A stretch of 60,887 bases of DNA from Planctomycetota bacterium (GTDB lineage: Bacteria > Planctomycetota > Planctomycetia > Gemmatales > Gemmataceae): assembly GCA_009920765.1 (NCBI GenBank), contig RFZJ01000013.1, forward strand, positions 1-60,887, in the 5' to 3' direction. Below the pieces are notes generated by a model. The model was not told the origin of the DNA and did not search any database. It saw only the letters and a program-made list of their open reading frames with translations. The position numbers and the translations under genes were made by a program. Shown in pieces: positions 52,931 to 60,887 of the stretch; within the stretch, counting starts at the first letter, position 1; every line of letters begins with the position of its first letter.

Positions 52931-54409
52931 ATGTCGACCGTAACCAGCAAATTAACAGAAAAAACCGCTGCCGAGCTAATCCAAATTCAAGCAAAAGGTG
53001 AAGCCAATGCTGAAACCATCACCAAGGCATTCCTGGAAACAATCAAAGCCAAAGATCCCAAAGTAAAAAGCTTTTTGCTCGTCAACGAAGAAGCAGCTTT
53101 GACAACCGCACGCTTGATTGATTCGAAGCGTTCCAAAGGCGAAAAACTTGGCCCCCTTGCTGGTGTTCCAATCGCAGTCAAAGATAACATTTGCACCAAA
53201 GGTACACCCACAACTTGCGGCAGCAAAATGCTTGAACACTTCATCCCACCCTATGATGCACATGTAACAGAAAAACTGCATCACGCCGATGCGGTGATTC
53301 TTGGCAAAACCAACCTTGATGAATTTGCAATGGGCTCATCAACAGAAAATAGCGCCTATCAAACAACGCGAAATCCTTGGAATCTCGATTGTATCCCCGG
53401 CGGTTCCAGCGGTGGTTCAGCCGCGGCTGTTGCTGCCTGCGAAGCCCCAATTTCATTGGGGTCCGATACGGGTGGTTCAATTCGTCAGCCCGCAAGTTTA
53501 TGCGGCATCGTTGGATTAAAACCCACCTACGGCAGGGTCTCCCGCTACGGTCTAGTGGCATATGCCAGTTCGCTGGATCAAATCGGCACCTTCAGCCATG
53601 ATGTTACAGACACCGCTCTTTTATTGAATGTGATTGCTGGCAAAGACAACCGCGACAGCACCTGCACTTCAACCGAAGTCCCAGATTATACTGCAAATCT
53701 TGAGCTTCCAATAAAGCCATTTACCATAGGTGTGGCGCGGGAATACTTTGCAGGTGGGTTGGATGCAGAAGTAGAGAAATCGGTAAGGGAAGCGCTTAAT
53801 GTGCTTAAAAGCAAAGGCGCAACCATCAAAGAAATATCCCTTCCTCACAGTACTTATGCAGTTGCAACTTATTATCTTGTTGCAACCGCAGAGGCATCAA
53901 GCAATCTGGCCCGTTATGATGGAGTGCATTATGGACATAGGTCGAAAGACCATAAAAACCTTATCGACATGTACTGCAAAAGCCGGGGAGAAGGTTTTGG
54001 GGCTGAGGTTAAAAGGCGAATTTTACTAGGTAACTATTCGCTATCGAGTGGCTATATTGATGCCTATTATCTTAAAGCCTTGAAAGTACGCAGGCTTATT
54101 CGCGACGACTTCGACAAAGCCTTTGCAGATTGCGATGTAATAGCAGGGCCAACTGCACCAACTTGCGCTTTCAGGATAGGAGAAAAAAGCTCAGATCCGC
54201 TTTCCATGTACTTATCCGATATTTACACGATTAGCTGCAATTTAGCGGGCATTCCAGGCATCAGCATCCCTTGTGGTTTCAATTCGAAAAATCTTCCAAT
54301 TGGATTGCAATTACTGGGCGCACCTTTTTCTGAAGAAAAACTTCTGCACATCGCGCGAACCTACGAAAAAGAAACTTCTTGGCACCTTAAGCGCGCGCAA
54401 ATTCCTTAA
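52931..54409 (+). CDS. gatA: Asp-tRNA(Asn)/Glu-tRNA(Gln) amidotransferase subunit A
   Basis: A 492-residue amidase that releases ammonia from glutamine for transamidation. The catalytic lysine is in [11 protein letters not shown], the bridging Ser is in [13 protein letters not shown] and the nucleophilic Ser in [15 protein letters not shown], the complete Ser-Ser-Lys triad of the amidase signature family. Length is standard. It indicates that this organism makes Gln-tRNA and/or Asn-tRNA by the indirect route. No strong ribosome binding site precedes ATG 52931. It converges with queE 2 bp away. Confidence 0.96.
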   Translation: MSTVTSKLTEKTAAELIQIQAKGEANAETITKAFLETIKAKDPKVKSFLLVNEEAALTTARLIDSKRSKGEKLGPLAGVPIAVKDNICTKGTPTTCGSKMLEHFIPPYDAHVTEKLHHADAVILGKTNLDEFAMGSSTENSAYQTTRNPWNLDCIPGGSSGGSAAAVAACEAPISLGSDTGGSIRQPASLCGIVGLKPTYGRVSRYGLVAYASSLDQIGTFSHDVTDTALLLNVIAGKDNRDSTCTSTEVPDYTANLELPIKPFTIGVAREYFAGGLDAEVEKSVREALNVLKSKGATIKEISLPHSTYAVATYYLVATAEASSNLARYDGVHYGHRSKDHKNLIDMYCKSRGEGFGAEVKRRILLGNYSLSSGYIDAYYLKALKVRRLIRDDFDKAFADCDVIAGPTAPTCAFRIGEKSSDPLSMYLSDIYTISCNLAGIPGISIPCGFNSKNLPIGLQLLGAPFSEEKLLHIARTYEKETSWHLKRAQIP

Positions 54410-54411
54410 CG

Positions 54412-55098
54412 CTAAGTTCCCAGAGTGTTGCCATACAAATCGATATGCAACCTCGGGCAATATCGAAATCCTTCTTCTTTACAAATCTCCACCAGCCACT
54501 TGGATTTTTTTTCCAAGTCTTCGCGGGTCACCCCCTGAGGCATTAACAACACCTTCGATTTTTCGATTTTACCCAAGGATTTAATGAAATCTCGCACCTC
54601 AGTGCTGTCCCCTGGAGAATCAATCACGAATTTTAGTTGATAATCCGCCATATCCATCAGTTTTCTGACAATATCAGGTTGTAAACGGAGTTCGTCATGC
54701 CTCAATTTATATTTACCATTTTCCCTATGAACGGGGGTTGAGTTGGAAAGTTTCGGGCTGATACTTAAAAGATTACATTCCACTTTTTGAAAAAGAGTGC
54801 CGGCTGTTTCCAAGGTAATATGGTACCCAAGCTCAATATATTTTTTACATAGGTCACCAAGTTCTTGGTGTAAAAAAGGCTCACCTCCCGTAATCACCAC
54901 ATGCTTGGTGTTAAAGAGATTGGTTTTGGCAACAATATCAACGAGAGAAAGTGATTCGCCCTCAGGATTCCAGGAAGTTTGCGGGGAATCGCAGAAAACA
55001 CAACGCAAGTTACAACCTGTGGTGCGAACAAAAGCCGAGGGAACGCCGTTAAGAACTCCTTCGCCCTGAATCGAATAAAAAATTTCAGATATTTTCAT
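54412..55098 (-). CDS. queE: 7-carboxy-7-deazaguanine synthase
   Basis: A 228-residue radical SAM enzyme that converts 6-carboxytetrahydropterin to 7-carboxy-7-deazaguanine in queuosine synthesis. The N-terminal [18 protein letters not shown] and the cluster motif CNLRCVFC (C29, C33, C36) with CDSPQT after it, plus TGGEPFLH, match QueE. Its start codon overlaps the stop of queC (ATGA at 55095-55098), so the two are one operon. Confidence 0.95.
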   Translation of the reverse strand: MKISEIFYSIQGEGVLNGVPSAFVRTTGCNLRCVFCDSPQTSWNPEGESLSLVDIVAKTNLFNTKHVVITGGEPFLHQELGDLCKKYIELGYHITLETAGTLFQKVECNLLSISPKLSNSTPVHRENGKYKLRHDELRLQPDIVRKLMDMADYQLKFVIDSPGDSTEVRDFIKSLGKIEKSKVLLMPQGVTREDLEKKSKWLVEICKEEGFRYCPRLHIDLYGNTLGT

Positions 55099-55805
55099 AA
55101 TCCCACTCTATCGTAAGGAACGGGATCGAAAATGCCAGCTTCTTTAAATCCCTCGAGCCTCAAAATACAAGCATCGCACAAGCCACATGATTTCCCATTT
55201 TTTTTAGGGTCGTAACAAGTATGGGTAAGGGAGAAATCCAAATTAAGCTCGTGTCCCAATTTGATGATTTCTTTTTTGGAAAGAACAATAAGAGGGACAT
55301 GAATTTTAAATTTTCCTGTTTTTTCGACTCCCGCCTTGGTGGCAAGATTGGCAAGACTTTCAAAAGATCGAATAAAATCGGGTCTGCAATCAGGGTAGCC
55401 AGAATAATCGACCGCATTTACCCCAAGAAAAATATCAAAGGCATTAAGGCTTTCGGCCCAAGCAAGAGCAATGGAAAGAAACACCGTATTTCTTGCAGGG
55501 ACATAAGTGACGGGGATTTCGCAAGCCATGGAAGCTTGAGAACGACTTTTAGGAACTGCTTCCTCAGAAGTTAATGCTGAGCCGCCAAATGCCCTTAGAT
55601 CCAAGTCTATTATCTTGTGGTCGAAAACTTTTAACTGCGATGCGACTCTTTTTGCAGCTTCGATTTCAGCATGGTGTCTTTGCTGATAATTAATGGTTAG
55701 GGCATGGCACTCGTACCCCTCTGAAAGCGCAACCGCCAAGGTGGTACTGGAATCTAGCCCACCGCTAAGCAAGACCACTGCTTTTTTAGTTCTATTCAAA
55801 GCCAT
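55095..55805 (-). CDS. queC: 7-cyano-7-deazaguanine synthase
   Basis: A 236-residue ATP-dependent enzyme that turns 7-carboxy-7-deazaguanine into preQ0. It has the PP-loop motif [13 protein letters not shown] near residue 12 and the zinc-binding [14 protein letters not shown] near the C-terminus with an upstream CYDP cysteine. GGTGG lies before the ATG at 55805. No preQ1 riboswitch is visible in the 168-bp gap to leuC. queD and queF are not in the window. Confidence 0.95.
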   Translation of the reverse strand: MALNRTKKAVVLLSGGLDSSTTLAVALSEGYECHALTINYQQRHHAEIEAAKRVASQLKVFDHKIIDLDLRAFGGSALTSEEAVPKSRSQASMACEIPVTYVPARNTVFLSIALAWAESLNAFDIFLGVNAVDYSGYPDCRPDFIRSFESLANLATKAGVEKTGKFKIHVPLIVLSKKEIIKLGHELNLDFSLTHTCYDPKKNGKSCGLCDACILRLEGFKEAGIFDPVPYDRVGL

Positions 55806-55973
55806 TTAATTGCCACCCGTATTTAAAAGAACAAGCCTGACACGATAATGCTCGCACCTTCTTTACATCTATAATATGGAAATGTGACAAAACTTTTGGC
55901 CTCGCACCATGCCCAATGGCCCTGAACAAATATACTAAGATATACACTTAGTTAACCCAACGGAGGCGCAACC

Positions 55974-57281
55974 ATGCCAGCCATGACCCTGACCGAGAAA
56001 ATCCTTGCAAAACACGCAAAAAGTAATTTCGTGGAACCGGGACAAAATATTTGGATTGATATTGATATTTTAATGACCCACGATGTTTGCGGCCCGGGTA
56101 CCATAGGGGTATTTAAAAAACATTTCGGTAAAGCTGCCAAAGTTTGGGACCCCAAGAAAATCGTTATTATCCCAGACCACTATATTTTTACGGCAGACAA
56201 GATGGCAAATCGTAACATCGATGTCCTGAGGGAATTTTCCAAAGAGCAAAACCTGCCTTATTACTACGATGTTGGCACAGAAAAATACAAAGGTGTTTGC
56301 CATATCGCCCTGCCTGAGGAAGGCCACACCCGGCCTGGTGAAGTATTATTGGGCACAGATAGCCATACCTGCACCGCTGGTGCATTTGGAGAATTCGCAA
56401 CCGGTATAGGAAATACAGACGCAGGCTTTGTAATGGGTACTGGCAGCCTATGGCTTAAGGTTCCGCCTACGATGCGTTTTGTTTTCGAAGGCACTTTGCC
56501 TCCTTATTTAATGGCTAAAGACTTGATTCTTGCTGTTATTGGAGACATTGGCTGCGATGGGGCAACCTACCGGGCGATGGAGTTTGATGGCGCCGGGGTT
56601 TTTGCACTTAACATGGAAGAACGCATGACCCTTTGCAATATGGTGATTGAAGCGGGTGGAAAAAATGGCGTTATAGCGCCAGACAAAGTCACCCTCGATT
56701 TCATCGATTCCAAAAACAAACATAAAGTGCCATACACTCCTGTTTACACCGACCCTGGTGCAAAGTTCATATATGAAAAAGTTTACGACATAAGCAAAAT
56801 GCAACCTGTAGTGGCCAAGCCCCATAGTCCAGATAACAAAGCTTTTGTAAGCGAAGTTAAAGGAGCCAAGCTGGATCGGGCATACATTGGTTCTTGTACA
56901 GGCGGAAAAATGACAGACTTCCGTGCTGCTGCCAAAATAATGCATGGGCATTCAGTAAAAATTGACACCTTCGTTGTCCCTGCAACCACCGAGGTTGCGA
57001 AGGGTCTTAAAAGCGAAAAGATGCATGGTAAAACGCTCGAACAAATTTTCTTGGATGCAGGCGCAAAAATGGGCGATGCCTCTTGTGCGGCTTGCCTTGG
57101 CGGACCAAGCGATACTTTTGGAAGGCTCAACCAGGCCATTCGCTGCATCAGTACAACAAATCGTAACTTCCCCGGAAGAATGGGCCACAAGGAAGCTGAA
57201 GTTTTTCTGGCCAGTCCACTCACCGTTGCTGCAAGCGCTATTACAGGCATGATCACCGACCCCAGGGAGTATTTAGCATGA
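55974..57281 (+). CDS. leuC: 3-isopropylmalate dehydratase large subunit
   Basis: A 435-residue aconitase-family protein that isomerises 2- and 3-isopropylmalate in leucine synthesis. Seen: ILAKHAKSN at the start, TDSHTCTAGAFGEFATG, and the 4Fe-4S cysteines in IGSCTGGKMTDF and SCAACLGGP. At 435 residues it is shorter than E. coli LeuC (about 466) and resembles the archaeal/bacterial LeuC2/HacA branch, so homoaconitase is a remote alternative. GGAGG lies 7 nt upstream. A small inverted repeat ACTAAG/CTTAGT (55934-55952) lies just before it. Confidence 0.93.
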   Translation: MPAMTLTEKILAKHAKSNFVEPGQNIWIDIDILMTHDVCGPGTIGVFKKHFGKAAKVWDPKKIVIIPDHYIFTADKMANRNIDVLREFSKEQNLPYYYDVGTEKYKGVCHIALPEEGHTRPGEVLLGTDSHTCTAGAFGEFATGIGNTDAGFVMGTGSLWLKVPPTMRFVFEGTLPPYLMAKDLILAVIGDIGCDGATYRAMEFDGAGVFALNMEERMTLCNMVIEAGGKNGVIAPDKVTLDFIDSKNKHKVPYTPVYTDPGAKFIYEKVYDISKMQPVVAKPHSPDNKAFVSEVKGAKLDRAYIGSCTGGKMTDFRAAAKIMHGHSVKIDTFVVPATTEVAKGLKSEKMHGKTLEQIFLDAGAKMGDASCAACLGGPSDTFGRLNQAIRCISTTNRNFPGRMGHKEAEVFLASPLTVAASAITGMITDPREYLA

Positions 57282-57850
57282 GTAAAATCCAAAATGAAAT
57301 CACTGGCAAAGCTTATGTTTTGGGGGATAATATCGACACAGATCAAATTATTCCTGCAGAATATCTTACTTTTAATCCTGCAATTCCTGAGGAATACAAA
57401 CAATTCGGAAAGTATGCCCTCAGCAGTGTACCACCCGCCCAATCTGGTTTGCCAAAGGGCAATATTCCTTTTCATACGGATGATGAGTTTGTTTCACCTT
57501 ACACTTTTATAATTGCTGGCAAGAATTTTGGATGCGGTTCTTCCCGTGAACACGCCCCTGTTGCCCTTGATGCTGCAGGGATCAAAGTCGTAATTGCTGA
57601 ATTCTATGCCCGTATCTTTTTCCGAAACGCAGTCAATGGTGGCTATTTGGTTCCCTTTGAATGCACCGATAGATTATGCGACAAGGTCTGCACAGGCGAC
57701 GAATTGAAACTGGATGTGCCTAACTGCAAATTACACAACTTAACCACCAAGGAAACCTACCCGCTTAATCCATTAGGCGAAATAGCTCCCATCCTTAATG
57801 CAGGGGGTATTTTCTCTTATGCCAAGCAAGTAGGCATGCTAAAGTCTTAG
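57278..57850 (+). CDS. leuD: 3-isopropylmalate dehydratase small subunit
   Basis: A 190-residue swivelling-domain subunit. The LGDNIDTDQIIPAEYL start, the FGCGSSREHAPVAL motif and the ARIFFRNAVNGG segment match LeuD of the LeuC2-type pair. It overlaps leuC by 4 bp (ATGA), with AGGGAG 8 nt upstream, so the two subunits are made in fixed ratio. Confidence 0.94.
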   Translation: MSKIQNEITGKAYVLGDNIDTDQIIPAEYLTFNPAIPEEYKQFGKYALSSVPPAQSGLPKGNIPFHTDDEFVSPYTFIIAGKNFGCGSSREHAPVALDAAGIKVVIAEFYARIFFRNAVNGGYLVPFECTDRLCDKVCTGDELKLDVPNCKLHNLTTKETYPLNPLGEIAPILNAGGIFSYAKQVGMLKS

Positions 57851-57866
57851 TATCATCTATAATCAA

Positions 57867-58370
57867 TCAAGCATCAGGTTCAGGAAACTGGATCTGGTGC
57901 TTTTTAATTTTAGGGACATTTCTTAGTTCATATTCAAGCGAAAAACGAACACTTTGAAAGAATGCAAAAACACAAATAACCTTGATTAGTATACCCTCGG
58001 TAAAAACTTCAAATCCAAGATATGCCTGATAACCCAAAGTGATTAAAAACAAACCTAAAGCAAATACAGCTAATCCACTGGGTGCCAGGGGTATAAAAAA
58101 TGCCAGAATTACAATTCCTATTCCAGCAGCAATGCTAAGCTTACTATTACTTTTAGCATTCGTAATGACCAATTGTTTCCTTGATACAAGCTCCTCTTCC
58201 GTCATTTTTTTATCAGGCTCCATGGCATTGTTTTGAGCATCCAACATTTTTGGAATGGAAACCTCTACTGTCCTTAAAACAAAAGCGTAAAAGCAAATAT
58301 TGAACAATCCGATCGCAAGCAGGATATTGCGGGAAAGATTTAAATTTGCACTGGGTTCAGGTCGATTCAT
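57867..58370 (-). CDS. Small polytopic membrane protein of unknown function
   Basis: A 167-residue protein with one membrane segment near the start (NILLAIGLFNICFYAFVL), a polar loop (about 45-80), two adjacent segments (IAAGIGIVILAFFIPLA; LAVFALGLFLITLGYQAYL) and a last one (ILIKVICVFAFF). ATG 58370 (MNRPEPSAN) is preferred over a TTG thirty codons upstream that has no ribosome binding site. It converges with leuD 16 bp away. No motif is recognised. Confidence 0.6.
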   Translation of the reverse strand: MNRPEPSANLNLSRNILLAIGLFNICFYAFVLRTVEVSIPKMLDAQNNAMEPDKKMTEEELVSRKQLVITNAKSNSKLSIAAGIGIVILAFFIPLAPSGLAVFALGLFLITLGYQAYLGFEVFTEGILIKVICVFAFFQSVRFSLEYELRNVPKIKKHQIQFPEPDA

Positions 58371-58706
58371 GAAAAACAAGCCTTGAGGAAGATTAAGAGC
58401 CCTGTTCCAACAGTCTAGTAAATTAAGGGTGCTTGATATGACAAAAATGCCGGCTTCCAATTGCCAAGTCTGCCACTCTGACAGCTAATATTCAGGATCA
58501 ATCCCTGGCATGCGACGTAAGTCATTACAAAAAAACAACTTACACACAACCCATTTCGTGGCATAACCTTTGCTAATCTAATTGCTCATTCGCTAAAAGA
58601 CCTTCATTGGTCTGAATGAAATTTAGAATCATAAATCCGGAATGTAAACCGGCAAGATGGCAATTTGAGAAGCATTCAATAGTTTCGTGGTTAAAGGAGT
58701 ATGTGG
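58371..58706. other. Region upstream of groEL
   Basis: About 336 bp. No CIRCE element (TTAGCACTC-N9-GAGTGCTAA) is visible. A short inverted repeat TTCATT/AATGAA (58603-58620) exists. AAAGGAG (58693-58699) is the groEL ribosome binding site. The promoter is not obvious. Confidence 0.5.
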
Positions 58707-60419
<1,713 letters not shown>

Positions 60420-60482
60420 GTTGTCCTTTGACTTTTGTATTACCTTAATCATTAACCATAATTTCGTAAGAAGGAAGTAAAC

Positions 60483-60797
60483 ATGGCCAAGAACAAAGAT
60501 ATTGATTTGAAAGTGCGACCCCTCGACGATAGAGTCGTGGTTCAACCTTTGGAAGCCGAAGACAAAAGCGCAGGAGGGATTTTGCTCCCTGATGCAGCTA
60601 AGCAAAAACCTCAACGAGGCTGTGTCCTTGCTGTTGGGCCGGGCAATCTTCGTGAGGATGGTCACAGAACACCTGTTTCAGTCAGCAAAGGTGATGAAGT
60701 TGTTTATGGTCGCTACGCTGGCAGCGATATCGAAGTTGATGGCAAAGAAATTAAAATACTTCGTGAAAGCGACATTCTTGCCAAGATTACCAAGTAA
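60483..60797 (+). CDS. groES: 10 kDa co-chaperonin GroES
   Basis: A 104-residue lid protein for GroEL. KVRPLDDRVVVQPLEAEDKSAGGILLPDAA and GDEVVYGRYAGSDIEVDG cover the mobile loop and core fold; ILRESDILAKI is the typical end. The N-terminus is some eight residues longer than in E. coli. An AGAAGGA-like ribosome binding site lies about 7 nt upstream. It sits between two groEL genes. Confidence 0.96.
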   Translation: MAKNKDIDLKVRPLDDRVVVQPLEAEDKSAGGILLPDAAKQKPQRGCVLAVGPGNLREDGHRTPVSVSKGDEVVYGRYAGSDIEVDGKEIKILRESDILAKITK

Positions 60798-60829
60798 ATT
60801 CGTACATTCGCTAAGGGAGATTTTCATAA

Positions 60830-60887
60830 ATGGCTAAGCAACTTCTTTACACCGATGATGCCCGTTTCTTACGGGCATCATCGGTGT
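60830..60887 (+). CDS. groEL: Second groEL, only the first codons (truncated at window end)
   Basis: ATG 60830 has AGGGAGA 9 nt upstream and reads MAKQLLYTDDAR, a canonical GroEL N-terminus. From codon 13 the sequence (FLRASSV) no longer fits GroEL, and this change coincides with the loop and right arm of a perfect inverted repeat reaching the last base. I therefore think the true gene continues differently and the end of the window is altered. Confidence 0.75.
   Translation, partial: MAKQLLYTDDARFLRASSV
60849..60887. repeat. Perfect inverted repeat at the window end
   Basis: ACACCGATGATGCCCG (60849-60864) and its exact reverse complement (60872-60887) flank a 7-base centre TTTCTTA. The right arm ends at the final base of the window. 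See the finding on the suspected fold-back. Confidence 0.9.

Noticed and set aside
55806..55973. preQ1 riboswitch or leucine T-box between queC and leuC
   Set aside because: No preQ1 pseudoknot or T-box sequence is recognisable; only a small inverted repeat before leuC.
58461..58706. CIRCE element before groEL
   Set aside because: No TTAGCACTC/GAGTGCTAA pair is present; only a short 6-bp repeat TTCATT/AATGAA.

Overview
The window reads as a chromosomal segment of a planctomycete with a rather low G+C content. Pointers to that group are a cytochrome-type heme-binding protein of the Pirellula/Verrucomicrobium kind at the left edge, a groEL-groES-groEL arrangement at the right edge, and several secreted proteins of unknown function that resemble planctomycete-specific families. 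This placement is my inference; no rRNA gene is present. I saw no tRNA or rRNA gene, CRISPR array, insertion sequence, integrase or phage gene. Most of the window is ordinary core metabolism and information processing, with accessory secreted and signalling genes between.

Layout: 1-1295 carries the 3' part of a heme-binding protein, followed by a small lipoprotein-like gene and an HU-type DNA-binding protein (both minus strand). 2354-5683 is a nucleotide-sugar operon (rfbB, a GDP-sugar epimerase/reductase, ugd). 5725-8461 encodes a membrane histidine kinase and its sigma-54-dependent response regulator. Running towards them (8444-10494, minus strand) is a translationally coupled pair: a REC-GAF response regulator and a small cytoplasmic subtilisin-like protease. 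10673-14513 holds a Nudix hydrolase, a YgiQ-type radical SAM protein, an RluA-type pseudouridine synthase and a small conserved protein. The minus-strand block 14515-20998 holds two exported proteins, a sigma-70 family factor, ribosomal protein S1 and cysteine synthase.

21302-28548 is a one-carbon unit block: HAD phosphatase, glyA, gcvT, gcvH, gcvPA, gcvPB and a lipoyl/octanoyl transferase that could supply the lipoyl group of GcvH. 28711-29469 encodes an exported protein built of 41-residue cysteine-rich repeats, followed by about 1 kb without a recognisable gene. Then come recJ, a glycerophosphodiester phosphodiesterase, a tiny Cys/Ser-rich exported protein, a two-gene membrane system with an HTTM-type protein, an Asp-box-like exported protein, holA, pdxA, a small Lys-rich exported protein, rpsO, pnp (with an Arg/Gly/Asp-rich tail), a sensor-less histidine kinase and a D-amino-acid aminotransferase.

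45466-51919 holds a large exported protein that looks like a DUF1570-type metallopeptidase whose zinc motif has been lost, a HAD phosphatase, a YacP-like NYN nuclease and a 978-residue membrane-anchored coiled-coil/TPR protein. 52300-57850 holds rpmB, gatC, gatA, queE, queC, leuC and leuD. The right end holds a small membrane protein, groEL, groES and the first codons of a second groEL. That second groEL is cut off by a perfect 16-bp inverted repeat running to the very last base, which is more likely an assembly or library fold-back than biology.

The best candidates for something undescribed are the REC-GAF/subtilase pair facing the kinase/sigma-54 activator pair, the Cys-repeat exported protein, the HTTM membrane pair and the apparent pseudopeptidase. 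Several gene ends have termination hairpins folded into the stop codon, and several genes have a hairpin directly in front of the ribosome binding site.
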